Positions 43,111 through 52,910 are shown, counted from the stretch's first letter. The stretch is DNA of 64,000 nt from Gemmatimonadaceae bacterium (GCA_025929535.1 JAICLZ010000003.1:53535-117534); one strand, 5' to 3'. Translations and numbers: made by a program. Notes: generated from the sequence alone by a model not told the origin.

Positions 43111-44639
43111 GGACTCTCTTCGCGCCGGCGCAGCTCGCGACGGCGCATCTCGTGCTCACCGCGCTCGTTCTCATCTGGAACCTCGCGGTGTCCGGGCGCG
43201 CGGCTCGCCTGCAATCGACGCCGCGCACGATGGCGTTTCTCTGCGCGCTCTGCGGACTCCTGCTGCTCCCGGCGCTCACCGTCCTCCTCGTCTCGACATC
43301 GGTGCTCACCGGGCGCGCGCTCTACACACTCGCGTGGGTCTGGCCCGCGACCACGATCATCGTTGGGGTACAGGCGGCGTACGCGCTCTCCACGCGCGCG
43401 GTCGCTCCGCCGATCGGCATCCCGATCGTCGCCTACGACGTGGTGCTCGCGCTCGTCGCGCTCGCGCGCTATCTCGTGTATCGCGGCTACGAGATTCCCG
43501 CGCCCCTTCTCGTGCTCTCGGCCGCCGACGCGAGCTCGCTCGCCTACAGCGCGAGCCCGCTCGCGCTCCTCATTCCGTGGTTCCTGCACGTGCCGATCGT
43601 CGCGCCGCCCACGAAGAGCCAGCGTGGCGCGGGCACCGTGCTGCGCACCGCGGTCGCCGTGCTCGCGGGTGCGTGGGCGACGATCATCATCCTCGACGTC
43701 CCCGCTGCCACGAGCGCCGTACGAAGCTACGCCAACTACACGAACGAGCGCCTCACCGAGCGCGCCGACAGCGACTTCGCGATCGGGCTCAAGATCCTTC
43801 CGTCGCTCTCTGGCGGCGCGCCGCCGCTCGCCATCGAGAGCGATCTCGATCTCGCGGACACGGTTGGCGCGCAGGCGCTGAGTGTCTATCTGTCGCCCGA
43901 TGGCACGAGCAACGCTTCGCTCGACTCGCTCGCGCGCACGCTTGCCGACCAGCGCGGCGACCGCCAACTCGTGATCGCCCTCGATCTTGGCCACGAGTCG
44001 CGACCGGCCGCGTCGCGACAGGCCGCGTACTTCGACGCGCGCGTCGCCGATCTCAATCGCATCGTGCACATCCTTCACCCGGACTTCATCGTACCGGCCA
44101 TCGATCCGAACGGCGCCGCGTCACGCGCGCTCGGTCGCGTGCCGATCGCGATCTGGGTCGCGTATTTTCGCAGGGCGGCTGAGATCGCGCATCAGGCGAA
44201 TCCGAAGTCGCGCGTGCTCGTGCACGTCGGCGGCTTCGGCGCGCGGGACAGCGCACTCTACGCCTGGGCCGGCGCGCCGGCCTCTCCCATCGACGCGATC
44301 GGCTTCACGCTCGTCCCCTGGCTCGGCGGTGCCGCCACGCTCGACGCGCGGATGCACACCGCCGACAGTTGGCTCAACAGCTATCCCGAGCCCAAGGAAC
44401 ACTGGGTGCTGGAGGCGGGCGGGCTTCCGATGGTGCATGGCGAGGAGAACCAGGCGCGCGCGATCTGGGGAACGATCGCGTGGGCCACCAGCCGTCGCGC
44501 GGTGAAGGGCGCGATCGTGTTCGAGGCGAGCGACTATGGAACGCCGATCGGCCTGCGCGCGCCGGGAGGACGCGTGCGCCCCGCGGCCGAGACGCTCGCA
44601 CGCGCGATTCGCGTGCTGTCGGAGAACGCGGCGCCGTAG
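43107..44639 (+). CDS. Large membrane protein with C-terminal TIM-barrel-like domain
   Basis: A 510-residue protein. Residues 1 to about 205 form about six membrane helices (for example AHLVLTALVLIWNLAV, LCALCGLLLLPALTVLLV, VLAGAWATIIILDVP). The remaining 300 residues are soluble and look like a glycoside-hydrolase or barrel domain (IVPAIDPNGAASRALG, WVLEAGGLPMVHGEENQA, IVFEASDYGTPIG). No family is recognised with certainty. It starts at ATG 43107 in the SpeD-like gene's stop codon, so the two probably act together. Confidence 0.7.
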   Translation: MRTLFAPAQLATAHLVLTALVLIWNLAVSGRAARLQSTPRTMAFLCALCGLLLLPALTVLLVSTSVLTGRALYTLAWVWPATTIIVGVQAAYALSTRAVAPPIGIPIVAYDVVLALVALARYLVYRGYEIPAPLLVLSAADASSLAYSASPLALLIPWFLHVPIVAPPTKSQRGAGTVLRTAVAVLAGAWATIIILDVPAATSAVRSYANYTNERLTERADSDFAIGLKILPSLSGGAPPLAIESDLDLADTVGAQALSVYLSPDGTSNASLDSLARTLADQRGDRQLVIALDLGHESRPAASRQAAYFDARVADLNRIVHILHPDFIVPAIDPNGAASRALGRVPIAIWVAYFRRAAEIAHQANPKSRVLVHVGGFGARDSALYAWAGAPASPIDAIGFTLVPWLGGAATLDARMHTADSWLNSYPEPKEHWVLEAGGLPMVHGEENQARAIWGTIAWATSRRAVKGAIVFEASDYGTPIGLRAPGGRVRPAAETLARAIRVLSENAAP

Positions 44640-44726
44640 GTCGGAGTGGAATACAGGCAACAACTACGGTTGATGAAACGACACGAACGTCGTCGTCTCA
44701 ACAGTCGATGTTTTCGCTCCACACGG

Positions 44727-47402
44727 CTACACGCGCCGCCCCGTTCCGCGAATCACCGACTGCACCAGCGCGCTCTCCACGAAGTGGCGATTCGCCAGCT
44801 CCTGCATCTCACTCGCGGTCACCGCGCGAATGCGCGCGTCGTGCTCATCGATCTCGTGCAGCCCGCGGCCGAAGATCCACGCGTCGATGATCTCGCCGAG
44901 CAGCGCGCCGCCGCTCTGCGAGCGGATGGCGTGTGTGCCGATCGCGTACTCCTTCGCCTGCGCGAGCTCCGCTGCCGTCACCGGCGCCTCGCGCAGCTTT
45001 GCGAACTCGGCGAGCAGCCCCGCGCGCGCGATCTCCTCCTTCTCCGGCGACGTCGCGATGTACGACACGAACATCCCCGCACGCCGCCAGTCGGCCGCGA
45101 AGGCGCTCACGGTGTACGCGAGCGATTGCCTGTCGCGCAGCTGATCGAAGAAGCGTCCACCGAGCCCGCTCGCGACGCCCGCGAGCAGGTCGGCTGCGAA
45201 GCGCGCATCGTCCGTGCGCGAGGGTGACGGAAAGGCGAGCGCGAGCGCGCTCTGCGCCTTCTCGCGCGACTCCGCGATCGTGAGCGGCGCCGGCGGCCAC
45301 GCGGGCGCGGCGAGCGGCGCTTCCTCGCGCCAGCGCAGCTCATCGAAGCGCGCAGCGACGAGCGTCGCGATCTCGTCCGGATTCACATCCCCCACCACGG
45401 CGATCACGCTCGGCCCCTCGAGCGCGCGCGCGCGATGCCAGTCGCGCACCTCGCTCGCATCGATGCTGGCGAGCGACGCTTCGGTACCCGATGCCGGCAC
45501 ACCGTACGGGTGTCCCGCGAAGGCCTCCGACGTGAGCAGCCGAAGTGGATACCGATACATGTCGTCGCGGAGCATCTCGAGATCGGCGAGCGCGAGCGCG
45601 CGCTCCGTCTCGAGCGCCTGCTCCCCGAACGTCGCGTGCTGCACCACATCCGACAGCAGCTCGAGTGCCGCCCCGGTGTGCCGCGCTGGCACCGAGATTC
45701 CCCAGCTGAAGCTCTCCGAGCTCGTGCTGCCGCTCACCGAGCCGCCGAGCAGCTCGCCCTCATCCGCGATCTGCGCGGCGGATCGCGTGCGCGTACCCTT
45801 CACGGACGTGCGCGTGAGCATCGAGGTGAGCCCCGCGCGCGCCGCCGGCTCATCCGTCGCGCCGCCCGCCACATGCATCCCGAGCTGCACGAGCGGCGCG
45901 CCGGGGCGCCGCATCACGAGCATCGGCACGTCGTGCGCGGTGCGATAGACGCGCACGCGGCCCTCCTCGCGCTCGAAGCTCGCGCGCGCGGGGCGCGCGG
46001 GCGCGACCGGTGACGGCGCGGGAACCGGCGGCAGCAAAGGCGCGCCGCCGCCGAGGAGCTCGCGCATCGCTGCCGCATTGCGCGCCAGCTCGGGCACGCC
46101 TCGCGGCCGGTACACGATCACGCCGGCCGAATCCTCGGCGAGATGGCGGCGCACCGCATCGGTCACCTCGGTTGCCGCTGCCGAGAGCAGGCGATCGAGC
46201 TCGCGCTCGCCCATCTGCCAGTCGCCGAGCGCCTCCCACTCCGCGAGGAAGTTCGCCTGCCCCTCCATGGTCTCGAGACGCCGAATGAAGCGCGCCTCGA
46301 GCAGCTGCCGCGCGCGATTGAGCTCGTCGTCGCCGAAGCCGTTCGCGCGCACATCCGCGAGCTGCGCCCACACGTTGCGTGCCGCTTCGACGCTTTTCTC
46401 GGGGGGCCCCTCCGCGTGCACGACGAACACGCCGAGCTCCGTCGGCGTGTAGTCGTACGCGGAGACGGATGTCGCCAGCTTGCGCTCGCGCACGGCGCGA
46501 TAGAGGCGCGAGCCGCGGCCGCTGCCGAGCATCGTGCCCGCGAGCTCGAGCAGTGGCGTGTCGGGATGCAGCGTACCGGGCGTGCGCCAGCCGAAGACGA
46601 GCTGCGTCTGCGTGATGTCGCCCTCGAGCTCGCGGTATCGAAATTCGCGGTGCGCGGGCTCGCGCGGGCCAGGAGTCCGCTCGATGAGTGCGTCGGGGAG
46701 CGACCCGTACTGCCGCTCGATCTGTCGTGCAGCTTCGTCGAGGTCGATGTCGCCGACGATGCTCAGGATCGTGGAGCGCGGGCGATAAAAGTTGCGGTAG
46801 AAGCGCACGAGATCGGCGCGCGTGAGCTTGCGAAGACCATCTTCGCGGCCGATCCGCCAGCGCCGCATGCGATGCTCGTCGTGCAGCAGCTCGAACAACG
46901 TCTCCGTCGCCACTGCCGATGGATTGTCCGCCTTGCGCTTCGCCTCCTGAATGATCACCTCGAGCTCCTTCGCGAGCTCCTCCGCATCGATCACCGAATT
47001 CGCGTACGCGTCGCCCTGGATCTCGAGTCCGCGCGCGAAGCTCGCTGCCGGAAGCACCGTGTAGTAGCTCGTGCGATCGTAGATCGTGCCCGCGTTCAGG
47101 TAGCCGCCGGCCGCCTTCGTCTCCTTCGAGATCGCGCCCACCGGACGGTCGGTCGTGCCCTTGAAGAACATGTGCTCGAGCACGTGCGCGATGCCCGCCA
47201 CATCGTCGGTCTCGTCGAAGTAGCCGGCCTTCACGTAGGTCACGATCGCGACCACGGGCGCGGTGTCGTCCCGGTGCAGGAGCACCGTGAGACCGTTCGG
47301 CAGCACGAGCCGTCGCACGGTGGCGGGGTCCATCATCGGTGCGCCGGACGCACGCGCGGCGCCCCGTCCAGGCGGCGCCGCGCGAACTGCTGGTGTGCTC
47401 AA
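44727..47402 (-). CDS. Two-domain M16 family metallopeptidase
   Basis: An 891-residue protein with two repeated M16 units. The first keeps the inverted zinc motif HVLEHMFFKG (H-x2-E-H) and a downstream acidic ligand in ELAKELEVIIQEAKRKAD. The second unit (from about residue 490) lacks the motif and serves structurally. Relatives such as PqqL-type and mitochondrial-processing-like enzymes degrade peptides. TTG 47402 overlaps the TPR gene stop (TTGA); ATG 47336, next to MMDPATVRRL, is an alternative. No signal peptide is evident with either. Confidence 0.9.
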   Translation of the reverse strand: MSTPAVRAAPPGRGAARASGAPMMDPATVRRLVLPNGLTVLLHRDDTAPVVAIVTYVKAGYFDETDDVAGIAHVLEHMFFKGTTDRPVGAISKETKAAGGYLNAGTIYDRTSYYTVLPAASFARGLEIQGDAYANSVIDAEELAKELEVIIQEAKRKADNPSAVATETLFELLHDEHRMRRWRIGREDGLRKLTRADLVRFYRNFYRPRSTILSIVGDIDLDEAARQIERQYGSLPDALIERTPGPREPAHREFRYRELEGDITQTQLVFGWRTPGTLHPDTPLLELAGTMLGSGRGSRLYRAVRERKLATSVSAYDYTPTELGVFVVHAEGPPEKSVEAARNVWAQLADVRANGFGDDELNRARQLLEARFIRRLETMEGQANFLAEWEALGDWQMGERELDRLLSAAATEVTDAVRRHLAEDSAGVIVYRPRGVPELARNAAAMRELLGGGAPLLPPVPAPSPVAPARPARASFEREEGRVRVYRTAHDVPMLVMRRPGAPLVQLGMHVAGGATDEPAARAGLTSMLTRTSVKGTRTRSAAQIADEGELLGGSVSGSTSSESFSWGISVPARHTGAALELLSDVVQHATFGEQALETERALALADLEMLRDDMYRYPLRLLTSEAFAGHPYGVPASGTEASLASIDASEVRDWHRARALEGPSVIAVVGDVNPDEIATLVAARFDELRWREEAPLAAPAWPPAPLTIAESREKAQSALALAFPSPSRTDDARFAADLLAGVASGLGGRFFDQLRDRQSLAYTVSAFAADWRRAGMFVSYIATSPEKEEIARAGLLAEFAKLREAPVTAAELAQAKEYAIGTHAIRSQSGGALLGEIIDAWIFGRGLHEIDEHDARIRAVTASEMQELANRHFVESALVQSVIRGTGRRV

Positions 47403-48514
47403 CGAACGATGCGCAGCAGCCCCGCGCTCGCGCTGCCGCGGATGAAGCTCTCGGCGTCGCTCGTCGGAATCTTCACGCCCGTGAGCGAGTAGCCCCGGCG
47501 AGCTTCGCTCGACATGAACTCCTGCAGCGATCTCCCCGCGAGCTGCCGGCTCGCGTCGCGCATCTCGCGCACGATGTGCTCCCAGCTTCCGATGTACTCG
47601 CTGCCGTCCGAGAGCAAAATGCTGTGCTCGACCGAGTCCTCCTTCCTGCGCTCGACGAGATCCGTGAGCAGCGCGCCGAAGAGCTCGAGCTGCCCCCTGT
47701 CGCGCGCCTCCTCCTGCTCGAGCACTCGCTGCTCGACGTCCGCGAGCATCTCGTCGATGTCGTCGGGATCGCCGGTGAGCTCACCCAGGCGCGCCTCCCA
47801 CGGACGCAGCTCGCCATCGCCATCCTTGAGCTTGTAGATCGACTTCTTGAGCTCGATGAACCGCCAGATTCCGAGCTCGTCCCAGTGGTCCTCGGGTGTG
47901 GTGAGATCGAGCTGGTTGAGCGCGGGCTCGTACTCCCCGCGATCGTACAGGATGTTCGCGAGATAGATGCGCGCTTCGGTGTGCTCCTCGTCGAGCTGGA
48001 GCGCGCGGCGCAGGTGCATGAGCGCCGCATCGTCGTTGCCGAGCCGGTGGTGCACGTAGCCGAGGCACGCGGACGCCTCGGCGAGATCCTTCTGCTCGCG
48101 CGCGGCGACCTCGAAGAACTCGCGCGCCTCCTCCATCATCTCCTCGCGGAAGAGCGCGCGCCCGACCTGGAGCACGAGATCGAGATCCTCCTCGTAGCCC
48201 AGTTCGAGAATTTTCCGGAAGGTCTTGAGCGCTTCGTCTCGCATGCCGAACTTGAGGAGGGTCTCGCCCAGCCCGGCGAGCGCCTCCTCGTGCAGCGCGT
48301 CCAGCACGAGCGCGACCTCGAAGCTCCGTCGCGCCCACGCGTATTCTTCGCGCGCCAATCGCGCGAATCCAGCACCGATGTGCAGCTCGACGGACTCCGG
48401 ATAGAGATTCAATCCCTCCCGCAGGACATCCAGCGCGGCATCGTACTGACCTTCGTTATAGAGCTCGTGCGCCCGCTCGTCGTACTCCTCGGAACTCAGG
48501 AAGGGCGTGGCCAT
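47399..48514 (-). CDS. Tetratricopeptide-repeat protein
   Basis: A 371-residue acidic protein with at least five TPR-like helix pairs in residues 10-220 (for example YNEGQYDAALDVLREGLNLYP, AWARRSFEVALVLDALHEEA, GNDDAALMHLRRALQLDEEH), then an acidic, non-repetitive C-terminal third. It acts as a protein-interaction scaffold, probably cytoplasmic. It lies upstream of, and overlaps, the M16 gene, so it may assist that peptidase. Confidence 0.9.
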   Translation of the reverse strand: MATPFLSSEEYDERAHELYNEGQYDAALDVLREGLNLYPESVELHIGAGFARLAREEYAWARRSFEVALVLDALHEEALAGLGETLLKFGMRDEALKTFRKILELGYEEDLDLVLQVGRALFREEMMEEAREFFEVAAREQKDLAEASACLGYVHHRLGNDDAALMHLRRALQLDEEHTEARIYLANILYDRGEYEPALNQLDLTTPEDHWDELGIWRFIELKKSIYKLKDGDGELRPWEARLGELTGDPDDIDEMLADVEQRVLEQEEARDRGQLELFGALLTDLVERRKEDSVEHSILLSDGSEYIGSWEHIVREMRDASRQLAGRSLQEFMSSEARRGYSLTGVKIPTSDAESFIRGSASAGLLRIVR

Positions 48515-48611
48515 GGGGCGAGCTTCCTCCGACGTCGAAAGGTCTTTCCTATTTTAGCCGCTCGTGACCGCAGAGTTCAATGGTATACCGTATGGCACAT
48601 TCGCCACCTCG

Positions 48612-49538
48612 CTAGCTCGACTCCGTTCGTGCGAGCGCCATCGCAATCGAGGCCGCGAGCGCGGCGTTTTGTTCCAGTAATGCAAGATTGACTTCACGCG
48701 CTCTCCCCGCCGTGGCCCTGTCGACGTGCGCGAGCAGGAAGGGCGTCATCGCCGATCCTTGTACCCCGGCGCGCGTGCTTTCGCGCACCCCCTCCACCAC
48801 AGCACGCTCGACCACCGAGCCCGGCAACGCGAACGGCGCCGGCGGCGGCTGCACCACGAGCAGTGCCGAGCGTTGGCCGAGGGCGCGCTGTGCGCGGAAG
48901 ATGCTCACGATGGTCTGCTCATCGTCCACGCGTTGCACCGGGATCCCGCTCTCGGCGCCATAGAAGGCCGGGAGCTCGGCGGTGCGGAATCCGAGCACCG
49001 CCACGCCCAGCGTGTCGAGCCGCTCGGCCGTGGCGCGAAGATCCAGAATGGCTTTCGCGCCCGAGCACACCACGATCATCGGCGTGCGCGCCAGCTCGGC
49101 GAGATCGGCCGACTCGTCGAATGGCGGTGCGCGATGCACGCCGCCGATGCCTCCGGTGGCGAGCACATCGATGCCGGCGAGCCGCGCCAGCGTGAGCGCG
49201 GCCGCGACGGTGGTCGCACCGTCCGCCGCACGCGCGATGGCGAGCCCCAGATCGCGCGCGGAGACCTTCGCGATGCCTTCGCGCGCGAGAAAGCGCTCGA
49301 GCTCATCGTCGGTGAGCCCCGCTGCGGGAACGCCGCGCACGACCGCCGTGATGGCAGCGACGGCGCCGCGCGACTCGACCGCTTCGATCATCGCGCGCGC
49401 GGCGGTGCGGTTCGCGGGAATCGGCAGTCCCTGCGCGAGCACGGAGCTCTCGAGCGCGACCACCGCTCTCCCGTTCGCGATCGCCGACGCAACGGCGGGA
49501 AGCGTGCGTACGATGGCGGTAGACGCGTTGAGCATCAT
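48612..49538 (-). CDS. psuG: Pseudouridine-5'-phosphate glycosidase
   Basis: A 308-residue enzyme that splits pseudouridine 5'-phosphate into uracil and ribose 5-phosphate. It shows VVALESSVLAQGLPIPAN, GVPAAGLTDDELERFL, DVLATGGIGGVHR and the end segment AHVDRATAGRAREVN. The partner pseudouridine kinase PsuK is not adjacent. ATG 49538 and 49535 are both possible starts. Confidence 0.93.
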   Translation of the reverse strand: MMLNASTAIVRTLPAVASAIANGRAVVALESSVLAQGLPIPANRTAARAMIEAVESRGAVAAITAVVRGVPAAGLTDDELERFLAREGIAKVSARDLGLAIARAADGATTVAAALTLARLAGIDVLATGGIGGVHRAPPFDESADLAELARTPMIVVCSGAKAILDLRATAERLDTLGVAVLGFRTAELPAFYGAESGIPVQRVDDEQTIVSIFRAQRALGQRSALLVVQPPPAPFALPGSVVERAVVEGVRESTRAGVQGSAMTPFLLAHVDRATAGRAREVNLALLEQNAALAASIAMALARTESS

Positions 49539-49619
49539 GCTTTCAAGGTGTTGCCTTTTCCATTCCCTATTTCACAAACTGTTTGAGCCGGCCCGAGCGC
49601 TGTTGCCGCTCTGGGCCCT

Positions 49620-51269
49620 TCAGGAAACGGGCTTCAGTGATTTCTCGCGCGCTGCCTTGAACTCCGCATCGGCGTTCCACGTTGGCGTGACCGGGGAGTT
49701 CGCGAGCGTGCGCGCGAACTCGAGCACGATGTTCGAGATCTGTACCGCTCCGCTCAGGTCGAAGTCGGGGCTGTATGCATCCGCCGGCTGGTGGTAGCGG
49801 TTCGCCGTGTAGTCCTCGTCGGCTTTTTTGCCGAAGTCCTTCGGCTTGCCCACGTAGTCCTCGCCGGCGCCGATCGACACCGATGGGATACCAACCTTCG
49901 CGAACGAGAAGTGATCCGAGCGATAGAAGTGTCCCGCCTCCGGATGCGCATCGGGGGAGAGTCTCAGCCCCTGCGGGCGCACCAGGCTCGCCAGCATCGG
50001 GCCGAGCGTCGACTTGTTGTCGCCCATCACGTCGAGGTCGCGCACGCGCCCACTCACGGTCACCACATCCATGTTGAGATCGGCAACGATGCTGGCTGCG
50101 GGCACCGTGGGGTGCTCGCCGAAGTACTGCGAGCCGAGCAGCCCCGATTCCTCCGCCGTGACGAAGAGGAAGATCAGCGATCGGCGCGTGGACGGGAGCT
50201 TCGCGGCCGCACGCGCGACCGCGAGCAGCGAGGCGACGCCGCTGCCGTTGTCCACCGCCCCGTTGTAGATCGAGTCTCCGTTCACCGGCACGCCGATTCC
50301 GAGGTGGTCCCAGTGCGCGCTCAGCGCAACGTATTCGTTCTTGAGCTTCGAGTCCTTGCCGCGTACGACGCCCACGACATTCGCGCTCGACAGGTGCTTC
50401 ACACTGTTGCGAGCCGAGAAATCGATGGTGATGCCGGTGCTCACCGGCTTGAAGTCGCGTGATTCGGCATCCTTGCGAAGCTTCGCCATGTCGAGCCCCG
50501 CGCCCTCGAGCAGCACCGTCGCCGCGCTGTCGGTGATCCAGCCGCGCATGCCGAGCGGCGGCGGTGAGGACGAATCGCGCGGAAGCATCCGCTGCTCGCC
50601 GCTCCACGATCCGACGACCGTGTGCCACGGATAGCTCGCGGACTCGGTGGTGTGCACGATCAGCACGCCCGCCGCCCCGCGCCGCTCGGCCTCCTCGTAC
50701 TTGTACGTCCAGCGCCCGTAGTACGTCATGGCCTTTCCGCCGAACAGCTTGGGCTCGGCGGCTGTCGCAGGCGGATCGTTCACGAGCACGAGGAGGATCT
50801 TTCCCTTCAGATCCATGCCCTTGTAGTCGTCCCACTTGTACTCGGGCGCAGTCGCGCCGTAGCCCACGTACACGAGCTCTCCGTGCGCGCTGCTCTCCTC
50901 CACGGCAGATCCCGCGAACACCACCACATCTTCGGGCGACCGGAGGGTCATCGTCGACTTGCCGCTCGCCGTGACCTTGATGGTCGACGGATCGGCCTTG
51001 ACCACATCGATCGGCACTGGCTGGAAGTAGGAGCCATTCACCCCGGGCTCGACGCCGGCGCCGCGCAGCTGATCCGCGATGTACTCGGTGGTGAGCTTGT
51101 CGGCTCGCGTCGCCGGCGCCCGGCCCTCGAGCAGATCGGAGGACAGGAAGCGGAGATCGCCGTCGATCTCGGAGGCGGTGATCGGGCCGGCGGCAGCCGT
51201 GGGTTTCGCCTGCGCCCCGGCAGCTAGCGGCAGCAGCGAAGCGATGAGCGCGAGCGCGAAAAATCGCAT
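49620..51269 (-). CDS. Secreted M28-family metallopeptidase with PA domain
   Basis: A 549-residue protein starting at ATG 51269, with a signal peptide (RFFALALIASLLPLAAGAQA). A protease-associated (PA) insert around residues 125-230 (MDLKGKILLVLVND, AAGVLIVHTTESA) precedes the catalytic domain. That domain carries zinc ligands in LSAHWDHLG, GAVDNGSGVASLLA and FVTAEESGLLGS, and a later DHFSF. It is probably periplasmic or exported and cuts N-terminal amino acids from peptides. Confidence 0.9.
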   Translation of the reverse strand: MRFFALALIASLLPLAAGAQAKPTAAAGPITASEIDGDLRFLSSDLLEGRAPATRADKLTTEYIADQLRGAGVEPGVNGSYFQPVPIDVVKADPSTIKVTASGKSTMTLRSPEDVVVFAGSAVEESSAHGELVYVGYGATAPEYKWDDYKGMDLKGKILLVLVNDPPATAAEPKLFGGKAMTYYGRWTYKYEEAERRGAAGVLIVHTTESASYPWHTVVGSWSGEQRMLPRDSSSPPPLGMRGWITDSAATVLLEGAGLDMAKLRKDAESRDFKPVSTGITIDFSARNSVKHLSSANVVGVVRGKDSKLKNEYVALSAHWDHLGIGVPVNGDSIYNGAVDNGSGVASLLAVARAAAKLPSTRRSLIFLFVTAEESGLLGSQYFGEHPTVPAASIVADLNMDVVTVSGRVRDLDVMGDNKSTLGPMLASLVRPQGLRLSPDAHPEAGHFYRSDHFSFAKVGIPSVSIGAGEDYVGKPKDFGKKADEDYTANRYHQPADAYSPDFDLSGAVQISNIVLEFARTLANSPVTPTWNADAEFKAAREKSLKPVS

Positions 51270-51450
51270 GTGGGAGCGAGTGGAAGAGAGAAAGTCAGTG
51301 CGCGGCTGCATCAGCTCTGCCGCGTGGGTGGGAAAGTTAGCCGCAGCGCCGGAGGCAGGTCACCCCTTGCACGCGCGTCCGAACGGTGTAGCCTCCGGCG
51401 AGGCTGGCGAGGCTTTTGCTTTTCGCATCCTCACCCCAACCGGAGTGACC

Positions 51451-51624
51451 GTGAGCGACGATCTGGCCCCGAGCACACGCAGTGACGAAGCGAAGCGCGG
51501 CATCACGATAGGTATACTCGTAGTGGCGCTGATCTGTCTGTCGCTCTTTTTCGTGTGGCGGCGCGCGGGAGTTTCCGGCGCTTCGGACGCGGCCAGTCGA
51601 GCGGGCGCGAGCACCACGCGCTGA
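51451..51624 (+). CDS. Small single-helix membrane protein
   Basis: A 57-residue protein with one membrane helix (GITIGILVVALICLSLFFVW) and polar ends. GTG 51451 is preceded by GGAG five bases upstream, which supports this start. Convergent with the sortase gene, 10 bases apart. Function unknown. Confidence 0.6.
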   Translation: MSDDLAPSTRSDEAKRGITIGILVVALICLSLFFVWRRAGVSGASDAASRAGASTTR

Positions 51625-51634
51625 GGCGCAGCGC

Positions 51635-52231
51635 TCAGGCGCGCGGCGGCGCGGCGATCGGCTTGGCCGAGAGGATCAGTCGATCGGGCGCAGGCCCGAC
51701 GTAGCGGATCGGCCAGCACGTCGTGAGCGTCAGCTCCGGCTCGGTGCTCGGGAAGAGCGATGGCTGGTAGCGCCCGACCACCTTCCGCCCCGTGATGATC
51801 CACGTCGTGCGCCGGGTGCGAGTGATCGTGATCACGGTGTCGCCCACCACAACGCGTCCGAGCGAATGGAAGTGGCGGTCGCGGTGCGCGGAGATCACGG
51901 CGTTCCCCGCCTCGCCCGGCGACGCGCTCCCGGGCAGGTGTCCCGGACCGGCATCGAGCTCGTCATCGTCGACACCCTCGGCGATCACCTCGTCGAGCTG
52001 AACCGCCGGGATGAGCAGCCGCCCCACCAGCGCGCCGGTGGCGTACGTGGTGTGCGTTGGCGCGGCAGCGAGGGATGACGACGCGGTGGCTACCGCGTTG
52101 TGGGCCTCGAGCGCGGCCCACGCGGTGCGCGCGGCGTCGCGCTCGATCGCGCCGGACGCATACCTATAGCCCACGTACAACACGAGCAGCACCCCGACTG
52201 CAACGAGCGCGGCTCCGAGCGTGCGCCTCAC
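51635..52231 (-). CDS. Class D/E-like sortase
   Basis: A 198-residue membrane-anchored transpeptidase: one N-terminal helix (residues 4-21), then the sortase barrel with catalytic H116 (ISAHRDRH), C172 (LTLTTCWP) and R184 (DRLILSA). Sortases cleave a sorting motif and join the protein to an amine. It starts at GTG 52231, one base after the stop of the gene upstream, whose product carries a sorting-signal-like tail, so that product is its likely substrate. Confidence 0.92.
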   Translation of the reverse strand: MRRTLGAALVAVGVLLVLYVGYRYASGAIERDAARTAWAALEAHNAVATASSSLAAAPTHTTYATGALVGRLLIPAVQLDEVIAEGVDDDELDAGPGHLPGSASPGEAGNAVISAHRDRHFHSLGRVVVGDTVITITRTRRTTWIITGRKVVGRYQPSLFPSTEPELTLTTCWPIRYVGPAPDRLILSAKPIAAPPRA

Positions 52232-52232
52232 G

Positions 52233-52829
52233 CTACGTGCGGCGCAGCGCGAGCCCCGCGAGAAGCGTCGTCACTCCGGCTATCGCGAGGAACGGAAGCA
52301 CCGTCGCCGTGGCCGGCGCGGGGGCTCCGGCGGTGAACCGCTTCGTGTCCGCACGCGAGGGCGAGCCGGCGGATGCCTGCATGCTGGCGGCCGAGTCCGG
52401 GCCCTTGAGCCCAGTGCTGTCGTGCACTTCCACGGTCGCGATGCTCGTAGCCGAGTCGGTGCGCACCTGATTGTTGGCCGATTTCGTGACCGTGTCCCTG
52501 GACCGGGCGATGGAGTCCTTGATGCTCGCGGGCGAGCGCCCGGCGCCGGTCGTGTCGCTCACGGAATCGCTCGTGCTGTTCGATGCCAGTGCCGTGCTAT
52601 CGCCGCCGCCGGGCAGCGACACGCCCGCCGCCGAGTCGACCCATTTGCGCATGTCGGTGACGCGAGCCGCGAGGGCGACGGTCGCGCGACGAACGGAATC
52701 CTTCCGGTCGGTCGTGTCCAGCTTCGCCGCGACCTTGGGAGGCACGACGACCGCAGTGAATTGCGCGCCCGCCGTGGCCGTTGAGACAGCCAGGGCGCAG
52801 ACGAGCAATGGGATGTGCTTCAGGCTCAC
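52233..52829 (-). CDS. Secreted Ser/Thr-rich protein with C-terminal sorting-like signal
   Basis: A 198-residue protein with a signal peptide (HIPLLVCALAVSTATAGA), a low-complexity middle rich in S, T, A and D (possibly extended, may be glycosylated), and a C-terminal tail: LPF at 178-180, a hydrophobic helix from 181 to about 195 and the terminal RRT. This is the arrangement of a cell-wall sorting signal, though it lacks the classical LPxTG. Immediately upstream of the sortase gene. Confidence 0.75.
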   Translation of the reverse strand: MSLKHIPLLVCALAVSTATAGAQFTAVVVPPKVAAKLDTTDRKDSVRRATVALAARVTDMRKWVDSAAGVSLPGGGDSTALASNSTSDSVSDTTGAGRSPASIKDSIARSRDTVTKSANNQVRTDSATSIATVEVHDSTGLKGPDSAASMQASAGSPSRADTKRFTAGAPAPATATVLPFLAIAGVTTLLAGLALRRT

Positions 52830-52910
52830 GACGTACCTCCGGTGTAGCAGACGTGGAATACCGCACGAGAGGCAGGATTGGTGCCGTACTCCGTGCGGCT
52901 CCGCCCGGAA

